DNA from: Triticum aestivum
Lineage: Eukaryota; Streptophyta; Magnoliopsida; Poales; Poaceae
NCBI RefSeq assembly: GCF_018294505.1
Contig: NC_057811.1
Location: forward strand, 400,800,491 to 400,864,490
Reading direction: 5' to 3'
DNA: 64,000 nt
Positions within the stretch are counted from its first letter, which is position 1. Each line of letters starts with the position of its first letter. The position numbers were made by a program, and so were the translations under genes. The notes below the pieces were generated by a model. It had not been told where the DNA came from and searched no databases. It saw nothing but the letters and a program-made list of their open reading frames with translations. This document shows, piece after piece, positions 56,180 through 64,000 of this stretch.

Positions 56180-59003
56180 AGCATCCCCAAGCTTAATTCC
56201 TGCTCGTCCTCGAGTAGGTAAATGATAAAAACAGAATTTTTGATGCGGAATGCTACTAGGCATAATTTCAATGTAATTCTTCTTAATTGTGGTACGAATA
56301 TTCAGATCAAAAATATTCAAGATAAAAGTTTAATATTGACATAAAAATAATAATACTTCAAGCATACTAACTAAGCAATTATGTCCTCTCAAAATAACAT
56401 GGCCAAAGAAAGTTCATCCCTACAAAATCGTATAGTTTAGTCATGCTCCATTTTCGTCACACAAGAATGCTCTCATCATGCACAACCCCGATGACAAGCC
56501 AAGCAATTGTTTCATACTTTAGTAATCTCAAACTTTATAAACCTTCACGCAATACATGAGCGCGAGCCATGGATATAGCACTATGGGTGGAATAGAATAT
56601 GATGATGGGGGTTATGTGGAGAAGACAAAAAAGGAGAAAGTCTCACATCAACGAGGCTAATCAATGAACTATAGAGATGCCCATCGATTGATGTTAATGC
56701 AAGGAGTAGGGATTGCCATGCAACGGATGCACTAGAGCTATAAATATATGAAAGCTCAACAAAAGAAACTAAGTGGGTGTGCATCCAACTTGCTTGCTCA
56801 CGAAGACCTAGGGCACTTGAGGAGGCCCATTGTTGGAATATACAAGCCAAGTTCTATAATGAAACATTCCCACTAGTATATGAAAGTGACCAAACAAGAG
56901 ACTCTCTATCATGAAGATTATGGTGCTACTTTGAAGCACAAGTGCGGTAAAGGATAGTAACATTGTCCCTTCTCTCTTTTTCTCTCATTTTGTTTGGGCC
57001 TTCTCTTTTTTTATGGCCTTTCTCTCCTTTTTTATTCCTCACTTGGGACAATGCTCTAGAAAATGATGATCATCACACTTCTATTCATTTACAACTCAAT
57101 GATTACAACTCGATACTAGAACAAAGTATGACTCTATATGAATGCCTCCGGCGGTGTACCGGGATATGCAATGAACCAAGAGTGACATGTACGAAAGAAT
57201 TATGAATGGTGGCTTTGCCACAAATACTATGTCAACTACATGATCATGCTAAGCAATATGACAATGATGAACGTGTCATGATAAACGGAATGGTGGAAAG
57301 TTGCATGGCAATATATCTCGGAATGGCTATGGAAATGCCATAAGAGGTAGGTATGGTGGCTGTTTTGAGGAAGATATAAGGAGGTTTATGTGTGAAAGAG
57401 TGTATCATATCACGGGGTTTGGATGCACCGGCGAAGTTTGCACCAACTCTCAATGTGAGAAAGGGCAACGCACGGTACCGAAGAGGCTAGCAATGATGGA
57501 AAGGTGAGAGTGCGTACAATCCATGGACTCAACATTAGTCATAAAGAACTCACATACTTATTGCAAAAATCTACAAGTCATCAAAAACCAAGCACTACGC
57601 GCATGCTCCTAGGGGGATAGATTGGTAGGAAAAGACCATCGCTCGTCCCCGACCGCCACTCATAAGGAGGACAATCAAAGAACACCTCATGTTTCAAATT
57701 TGTTACATAATGTTTACCATACGTGCATGCTACGGGACTTGCAAACTTCAACACAAGTATTTCTCAAATTCACAACTACTCAACTAGCACGACTTTAATA
57801 TTACTACCTCCATATCTCAAAACAATCATCAAGCATCAAACTTCTCTTAGTATTCAACACACTTATAAGAAAGTTTTTACTAATCTTGAATACCTAGCAT
57901 ATTAGGATTATTTAAGCAAATTACCATGCTATTAAAGACTCTCAAAATAATCTAAGTGAAGCATGAGAGATCAATAGTTTCTATAAAAAAAATCCACCAC
58001 CGTGCTCTAAAAGATATAAGTGAAGTACTAGAGCAAAACTATATAACTCAAAAGATATAAGTGAAGCACATAGAGTATACTAATAATTTCCGAATCATGT
58101 GTGTCTCTCTCAAAAGGTGTGTACAGCAAGGATGATTGTGGTAAACTAAAAAGCAAAGACTCAAATCATACAAGACGCTCCAAGCAAAACACATATTATG
58201 TGGTGAATAAAAATATAGCTCCAAGTAAAGTTACCGATGGAAGTAGATGAAAGAGGGGATGCCTTCCGGGGCATCCCCAAGCTTTGGCTTTTTGGTGTCC
58301 TTAGATTATCTTGGGGGTGCCATGGGCATCCCCAAGCTTAGGCTCTTGCCACTCCTTGTTCCATAATCCATCAAATCTTTCACCCAAAACTTGAAAACTT
58401 CACAACACAAAACTCAGCAGAAAATCTCGTGAGCTCCGTTAGCGAAAGAAAACAAAGGACCACTTCAAGGTACTGTAATGAACTCATTCTTTATTTATAT
58501 TGGTGTTAAACCTACTGTATTCCAACTTCTCTATGGTTTATAAACTATTTTACTAGCCATAGATTCATCAAAATAAGCAAACAACACACGAAAAACAGAA
58601 TCTGTTGAAAACAGAACAGTCTGTAGTAATCTGTAACTAACGCAAACTTCTGGAACTCCAAAAAATCAACCCAAATATGAAGACCTAGAAAATTTGTTTA
58701 TCGATCAGCATCAATTGGAATCAATATTTTATCACGTTCTGATGATTTTTAACAATTATTTTCGTGAACAGAAAGTTTCTGAAAATTACAGCAAGATCAA
58801 ATAACTATCATCCAAGAAGATCCTATAGGTTTAACTTGGCACAAACACTAACTAAAACATAAAAACACATCTAACCAGAGGCTAGAACAAATATTTATTC
58901 TTAAACAGAAGCAAAAGACTAAAAACTAAAAATAAAATTGGGTTGCCTCCCAACAAGCGCTATCGTTTAACGCCCCTAGCTAGGCATAAAAGCAATGATA
59001 GAT
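56180..59003 (-). other. Non-coding interior of the gag-only gypsy element
   Basis: AT-rich sequence with no pol domains. The motif GCATCCCCAAGCTT, which forms the polypurine tract at 56181-56194, recurs at about 58270 and 58327. Small frames here are not supported. Confidence 0.7.
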
Positions 59004-59546
59004 CTAGGTATTGCCATCTTTGGTTTTCAACTTTTTAGCGGAATCAAGCTCGAATCCGGGAGGTTCTTTACGTTTCCCTTCATATTCTGAAATTTTTAGA
59101 TCTAAAGAATCCAACCGCTTATTGCAAAGAGTAATCAACATATTCATGCGGTGAATATTTCCGCTAACGTTCTTAAGAGGTTCAAGAGACTTCTGTAACA
59201 TCTTAGTTACTTCGCAAATTTTTTCAAAAACTTGTGTCTCTTCCTGGGTAGGATGAGGCCCCTTATGTTGAGGTAGTGTTCCCGCTATACCTTCTATAAC
59301 TTCATGCGCAATATGGGGATCAATTTCAATAAAATTGCCTTTCGCAACGCAATCCAAGAGTTGTCTATGAGACATATTTCCAACATAAAAATTGCGAAGC
59401 AAAATTCTCAGGTTCACTTCAAAGGTACAATTACGGTAAGACTCCATTATTCTCAACCAGGCATCTTTTAAGTTTTCTCCTTGTCTTGGTTTGAAGTGAA
59501 AGACTTCAAACTCAGGGGACAACAGAGTAGATAAGGGACTAGCCAT
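59004..59546 (-). CDS. Short Gag-like protein (180 residues)
   Basis: The start at 59546 (MASPLSTLLSPEFEVF) was chosen over the Met at 59654 because the preceding 36 residues are a hydrophobic, low-complexity extension close to the PBS. The block FKPRQGENLKDAWLRIMES aligns by eye with FWPREGESIAQAWGRLKSM in the gag of the autonomous-type element at 12.8 kb, including the following L-R-NFY/L-Q-KFY and LLD positions. The C-terminus is basic (KRKEPPG, KKLKTKDG), possibly a nuclear signal. No zinc knuckle or protease follows. The frame is intact, which is notable among the broken genes around it. It probably makes a partial Gag that could take part in particles of a related element. Confidence 0.65.
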   Translation of the reverse strand: MASPLSTLLSPEFEVFHFKPRQGENLKDAWLRIMESYRNCTFEVNLRILLRNFYVGNMSHRQLLDCVAKGNFIEIDPHIAHEVIEGIAGTLPQHKGPHPTQEETQVFEKICEVTKMLQKSLEPLKNVSGNIHRMNMLITLCNKRLDSLDLKISEYEGKRKEPPGFELDSAKKLKTKDGNT

Positions 59547-59718
59547 AACAACAAGCAAACGGAAAAGAAGCGAACAAGAGGCGAACAAAAAAGAGAGGGC
59601 GAATAAAACGGCAAGGGTGAAGTGGGGGAGAGGAAAACGAGAGGCAAATGGCAAATAATGTAATGCGGGAGATAAGGGTTTGTGATGGGTACTTGGTATG
59701 TTGACTTTTGCGTAGACC

Positions 59719-59736
59719 TCCCCGGCAACGGCGCCA
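59719..59736 (-). promoter_or_regulatory. Primer-binding site, tRNA-Asp type, perfect
   Basis: The minus strand reads TGGCGCCGTTGCCGGGGA, an 18 of 18 match to the complement of plant tRNA-Asp(GUC) with CCA. It lies 11 bases inside the LTR, the same distance as in the element at 10811. Confidence 0.92.
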
Positions 59737-59747
59737 GAAATCCTTCT

Positions 59748-61096
59748 TGCTACCTCTTGAGCACTGCGTTGGTTTTCCCTTGAAGAGGAAAGGGTGATGC
59801 AGCAAAGTAGCGTAAGTATTTCCCTCAGTTTTTGAGAACCAATGTATCAATCCAGTAGGAGGCTACGCGCGAGTCCCTCGCACCTACACAAAACAAATAA
59901 ATCCTCGCAACCAACGCGATAAGGGGTTGTCAATCCCTACACTGTCACTTACGAGAGTGAGATCTGATAGATATGATAGGGTAATATTTTTGGTATTTTT
60001 ATGATAAAGATGCAAAGTAAAAAAGCAAAGGAAATAACTAAGTGTTGGAAGATTAATATGATGAAGATAGACCCGGGGGCGATAGGTTTCACTAGTGGCT
60101 TCTCTCAAGAGCATAAGTATTTTATGGTGGGTGAACAAATTACTGTTGAGAAATTGACAGAATTGAGCATAGTTATGAGAATATCTAGGTATGATCATGT
60201 ATATAGGCATCACGTCCGAGACAAGTAGACCGACTCCTACCTGCATCTACTACTATTACTCCCCACAGTGACCGCTATCCAGCATGCATCAAGAGTATTA
60301 AGTTCATAAGAACAGAGTAACGCCTTAAGCAAGATGACATGATGTAGAGGGATAAATTCATGCAATATGATAAAAAAACCATCTTGTTATCCTCGATGGC
60401 AACAATACAATACGTGCCTTGCTGCCTCTACTGTCACTGCGAAAGGACACCGCAAGATTGAACCCAAAGCTAACACTTCTCCCATTGCAAGAAAGATCAA
60501 TCTAGTAGGCCAAACTAAACTGATAATTCGAAGAGACATGCAAAGATAACCAATCATACATAAAAGAATTCAGAAGATTCAAATATTGTTCATAGATAAA
60601 CTTGATCATAAATTCACAATTCATCGGTCTCAACAAACACACCGCAAAAGAAGATTACATCGAATAGATCTCCACGAGAGAGGGGGAGAACATTGTATTG
60701 AGATCCAAAAAGAGAGAAGAAGCCATCTAGCTACTAACTATGGACCCAAAGGTCTAAGGTAAACTACTCACACTTCATCGGAGAGGCTATGATGTTGATG
60801 TAGAAGCCCTCCGTGATGGATGCCCCCTCCGGCGGAGCTCCGGAACAGGCCCCAAGATGGGATCTTGTGGGTACAGAAGGTTGCGGTGGTGGAATTAGGT
60901 TTTTGGCTCCGTTTGATATTCTTTTTCTGCGAAACTCTGAAATAGGCAAAAAACAGCAATCCTGGGTTGGGCCTCCGGTTAATAGGTTAGTCCCAAAAAT
61001 AATATAAAAGTGAATAATAAAGCCCAATAATGTCCAAAACAGAAGATAATATAGCATGGAGCAATCAAAAATTATAGATACGTTGGAGATGTATCA
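59748..61096 (-). repeat. 5' LTR (element orientation) of the gag-only gypsy element
   Basis: It pairs with 54817-56179, with a few differences and small indels (for example near 55090 versus 60012). It carries the same internal deletion relative to the solo LTR. Confidence 0.92.
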
Positions 61097-61379
61097 GGGC
61101 ACGCGGGTCGACGTCGACTTCCCGGCTCCTCGGGTCATGTTCCTCCGCCGTGGATGGAAAACGTTCGCTCGCATCCACAGCCTAACGGTGGGGCTCGTCC
61201 TCTACTTCAAATTAATGGAGGACGGGTTGCTCTCCCTCAAGGTCTTCGGAGATTTTGGAACTCGCCTAAAGTGCTGCGTGGAGAGCTCCTCTGACGGAGA
61301 CTCCGGCGATGGAAGCTCTTCCTCGAGCGAAAGTGACGAGGAGGACAGCGGGGCAGATGGCGGGGACGATTCCGACTAG

Positions 61380-62632
61380 GCGTCGAACGCCCCGCGCCTG
61401 GGCGGGTGCGGCAGCAGCAGCATCTGCACCTGGCCGCTCCTCCGGTGGAGTTTTGCATGGGGAGGGGCCAGCTCCTTGAACTTCTCGGGGCCGTCTCCTT
61501 GGGCGGCTGGCGTTAGAAGGCTGCAGAAGAGGAAGAGGGCGGGCTGCAAGGCCGTCAACTTGGAGTACGCGGACACCGACGCCTTCGTCGCGTGTCCGGC
61601 GACCTGCCGCCTCGTCTTCCAGCTCCTTTCCCGGCACCGTCATCACCGGCCCACCCTTGGGTAGCCACCAAGGTGTTCTCTTGGTGCTTTCTGCTGCTCG
61701 TAGCTCGCCTAGGCGCCCCTTTTGCCCTTTCGCCTTCTTGACCTGCCTCCTGAGGAGAGGGACAAGAAAGGGATTACGGGCATCTCATCTCTTTTTTAGT
61801 TTGTAAGCCTTCGGGCCTTCGTTAAATTTAGAACTTGTAATCCCCTTGCTCATGTTTTTCATTCCGTACGAACTGTACCTGTGTGGGATGTTTTTAATCA
61901 AAAAGGGATGTTTGCCGGGTTTTTCGTTCGTGGGTGGACCCCGCGACAAGGAGCGAATCCTTGTTACTATTTAAGATAAACGTTTTTCGCCCGACAACAG
62001 GCCTTGCCGTTCTCCTCACTTCGTCTGACCATTCTCGCGCCCTTGGCGGAGGCAGGGATGAAGTGGGCTTAGGCTCCTTGTTCTATCTCCTTGCCGCCGC
62101 GGCTACAACCAAATCCGGACCCAGGAGATAATCCTTAGGTATAGGAAAAAGGGAGCATGGTAGCCTGGAGATAAAATGAGGTTTCACATGTCCCAGTTCC
62201 GTACCGAAATGCATGATAGAGGATGAAAGACTTATCTGGATCTGCAGCCCCCGACAACCTTGTCTTGCCGCGGTTGTATCCTTGTACTCGCAGCCCCCGG
62301 CAACTCTTGTTTGCCGGGGTCGGGACGCCGGTCTGTTCTCTTTCTTCCAAGTAGCTCAGCAGAGGTGCCCATGTGCCCTGCGAACCAAAGGAGGGCAGAA
62401 AAGAACAGAGAGACGCGCACTCGGCCTCTAGGCTAGGGGTTAGTCGCCGCTAAGCACTATCAACCCTAACCAAGGAAGAGACTCGACCTAGCATGCATGC
62501 TATAACTTAGGGCGCCAGCGCTTCACTTATTTGTGCTCAGGGTCTACGCCTGGCTTTGTACAAAGGGTTACATGCCTTGCCGGCAAGGCTTGTACAAAAG
62601 GTGGCTTGTCGGGGGGGCCGGCAAGCCGCGCC
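61380..62632. other. Interval between the opposite-strand ORF and pol of the reverse gypsy
   Basis: The plus strand stays open to 61664 in the B3-ORF frame. It then looks like a 3' untranslated region (T-rich about 61790-61910). From about 61990 to 62320 there are repeated phrases with CTTGCCG and CCCCCGGCAAC, like those in the LTR at 33.5-34 kb. No other gene is seen. Confidence 0.55.
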
Positions 62633-64000
62633 TTATGGGTAAAACTTGCGAAGATGCTCGATGTTCCAGGAGTTGCTCACTGGAACAGCGTCTTCGGTCT
62701 CCAGGCGGACTGCGCCAGGCCTGGTGACTCGTATTACCCGATAAGGGCCTTCCCACTTCGGCGTCAACTTGTTGGAATTCTTGGCCGACTAAACGCGCCA
62801 AAGAACAAGGTCGCCTTCCTCAAAGCTTTGGGCATGAACCTTGCGGCTATGGTAGCGGCGCAAGGCTTGCTGGTAGCGTGCTGCTCTCACAGCCGCCCGA
62901 AGACGATCTTCCTCAAGGAGCGTCGTGTCATCTTGCCGCAACTGCTCTTGCTCAAGGTCATCATAAGCAAGCACTCGAGGTGACCCGTATATGAGTTCCG
63001 TGGGGAGAACTGCCTCCGCCCCATATACTAGGGCAAAGAGTGTCTGACCGGTGGCTCGATTTGGTGTCGTCCTGATCGACCAAAGAACCGCTGGCAACTC
63101 ATCAATCCAGCGCCTTCCGCTCTTGTGCAGCCTGTCAAAAGTCTTCGTTCTCAGGCCTCACAACACTTCAGAATTCGCCCTCTCTGCTTGGCCGTTGCTC
63201 CGGGGGTGTGCCACAGAAGCAAAACAGACCTTGCCGCCGAGGTCTTGAATGTACTGCATGAAGGTGTGGCTTGTGAACTGTGTGCCGTTGTCGGTGATGA
63301 CTCTGTTCGGCACACCAAAACGGTAGACTAGTCCCTTGAAGAACTTGACGGCCGATTGTGTTGTCACCTTCCTCACTGGTTCCACCTCTAGCCACTTTGT
63401 GAACTTGTCGATTGCAACGTACAAGTACTCAAAGCCCCCGATAGCACGGGGGAAAGGGCCCAGTATGAAGAGCCCCCGGACCGAGAATGGCCAGGGGAGA
63501 GGGATCGTTTGAAGGGCTTGAGCTGGTTGATGAAGCTTCTTTGAATGGAACTGACACGCTTCACACTTGGTTACTAGTGTAGTCGCATCCTGGAGGGCGG
63601 TGGGCCAGAAGAAACCTTGCCGGCAAGGGCCCTTGACCCTATGTGGGAGCCACATATGCCTCCATGTATCTCTGCCAACAGCTCCAGTCCTTCCTCCCGG
63701 GGGATGCACTTCAATTTCACACCGTTCGGCCTTCTCCTGTACAGGACGTCATCGACGAACTGGTACAAGGCAGACCGACGGGCTACTTTTTTCGCTTCTT
63801 CCTGCTCCTCAGGAATTTCCCCTGTTTGGAGGAATCGGACAGTATGTTGCGCCCACACCGGAGCCTGGGGCTCGACGGCAAGGACCAAAGGCATTTCCTT
63901 TGGCATGGGAGCGGCTGTCTCCACGGCCAGGGCTTGACGCCCTACCGGAGCCAGTTGCTCTTTGGCAGGCTCAGCATCCACGGCAGCCTCCTTGCCGGTA
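62633..64000 (-). pseudogene. Gypsy pol: integrase and C-terminus (Tat-like), broken
   Basis: The minus-strand frame from beyond the window contains the HHCC region (EIHGGICGSHIGS ... CEACQFH), split by a frameshift near 63605, and an integrase core. In the core the first catalytic position reads RGLFILGPFP where related proteins have WGLDILGPFP, so the Asp is Phe. The second Asp (ITDNGTQF) and the Glu (NGQAERANSE) are present. A TGA at 63158 and a TAG at 62789 are in frame. The C-terminus ends SNSWNIEHLRKFYP with TAA at 62633. The element is inactive. The RT region is outside the window. Confidence 0.85.

Larger units (their letters stand above)
54817..61096 (-). mobile_element. Non-autonomous gypsy element with a gag-only ORF, reverse strand
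   Basis: The duplication GGGCA stands at 54812-54816 and 61097-61101. LTRs are 54817-56179 and 59748-61096. A perfect tRNA-Asp PBS lies inside the right LTR, and a polypurine tract AAGCTTGGGGATGC lies next to the left LTR (minus strand). The interior of 3.6 kb encodes only a short Gag-like protein, with no protease, RT or integrase. The family is that of the solo LTR at 22498-24081. Confidence 0.92.
54375..61379 (+). pseudogene. Opposite-strand extra ORF of the reverse gypsy: R/G-rich region plus B3-like domain, split by an insertion
   Basis: The ORF opens at 54375 (or at the better Met, 54438), runs to 54816, and resumes at 61102 in the same phase after the 6.3-kb insertion and one GGGCA copy are removed, ending at TAG 61377. 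The first part has an RGRGRARGRGRSRGRGRG tract, of the kind found in RNA- or DNA-binding proteins. The second part, with FLRRGWKTFARIHSL, LYFKLMEDGLLSLKVFG and a KCC block, resembles the C-terminal half of a plant B3 DNA-binding fold. An acidic Ser/Asp/Glu tail follows. Another 94 codons stay open after the stop, to 61664. It is antisense to pol, between pol and the 3' LTR. Extra, sometimes antisense, ORFs are known in Tat-lineage elements. Confidence 0.65.
33471..64000 (-). mobile_element. Reverse-strand Ty3/gypsy element (Tat-like integrase) hosting two large insertions
   Basis: Read from the right on the minus strand, the order is pol (64000-62633), an interval with an opposite-strand ORF (61379-54375), non-coding DNA, a polypurine tract (about 34190-34172) and part of the 3' LTR (34171-33471). 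The pieces join cleanly across the insertions at 34638-54294 (duplication CTGCG) and 54817-61096 (duplication GGGCA). The 5' part, with gag, protease and RT, is beyond the window. The clade call rests on the style of the integrase; the family is not identified. Confidence 0.75.

Noticed and set aside
56963..57205. Small open frame in the interior of the gag-only gypsy
   Set aside because: No homology seen, T-rich hydrophobic start, and no support from the element's layout.
61266..61646. Minus-strand frame opposite the B3-like ORF
   Set aside because: Shadow of a GC-rich coding region on the other strand; Arg/Ala/Pro-rich with no domain.

Overview
The window is nuclear DNA of a large, repeat-rich grass genome, most likely a Triticeae species (wheat, Aegilops or barley relatives). 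I infer this from the style of its elements: Angela/BARE-like copia elements, Athila-like gypsy elements with Asp-tRNA primer sites, CACTA elements with grass-type termini, and a grass-type Helitron. No intact cellular gene is visible. The only clear host-gene material is a short leucine-rich-repeat fragment near 0.95 kb, plus unidentified exon-like pieces inside a Helitron. Almost every base can be assigned to a transposable element, and elements sit inside other elements. Family names are from memory and should be read as type descriptions.

Left stack (1-27,078). A CACTA element whose left end is outside the window (1-5,887) carries a four-exon Transposase_24/Ulp1-like gene broken by three stops and a small viroplasmin-like ORF. 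It lies in the leader of a copia element (5,888-24,243). That copia was also hit by a complete 10.3-kb Athila-like gypsy element (10,811-21,080, duplication TGGTG), which splits its RNase H region in phase, and by a reverse-strand solo LTR (22,498-24,081, duplication ACGAA) in its 3' LTR. The copia itself appears to have landed in a reverse-strand Angela-like copia (24,244-27,078).

Middle (27,079-33,470). This holds the right part of a second CACTA element (end at 30,156) with CTGCCGG-type subterminal repeats and a probable hAT-derived insert. A decayed forward copia pol fragment (30,157-32,170) follows. A truncated LTR of the same family as the 10.8-kb gypsy interrupts the copia fragment.

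Right stack (33,471-64,000). The host is a reverse-strand gypsy element with Tat-like integrase, its pol at 62,633-64,000 and part of its 3' LTR at 33,471-34,171. Between pol and the 3' LTR it carries an opposite-strand ORF with an arginine/glycine-rich region and a B3-like domain. That interval was hit by two large elements. The first is a 19.7-kb composite (34,638-54,294, duplication CTGCG) with 3.3-kb LTRs and no gag or pol, a LARD-type element. The second is a 6.3-kb reverse-strand non-autonomous gypsy with a gag-only ORF (54,817-61,096, duplication GGGCA) that cuts the B3-like ORF in phase. The LARD was in turn hit by a 6.4-kb reverse-strand non-coding LTR element (38,145-44,501), a solo LTR of the same family (45,745-46,346, duplication CTCAA) and a 3.46-kb Helitron (49,339-52,799, inserted between A and T).

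The most unusual object is in the 6.4-kb non-coding LTR element. Its primer-binding site is an 18-base complement of the 3' end of plant tRNA-Lys(CUU), and its interior holds a recognisable 71-bp tRNA-Lys(CUU)-like sequence (39,585-39,655, minus strand). That sequence keeps the anticodon, a perfect B box, and stem changes that preserve pairing. Other notable points are several tandem arrays and repeated polypurine-tract motifs in that element, a promoter plus GC-rich exon-like block inside the LARD LTRs, and a GC-rich inverted module shared by otherwise different gypsy sequences.
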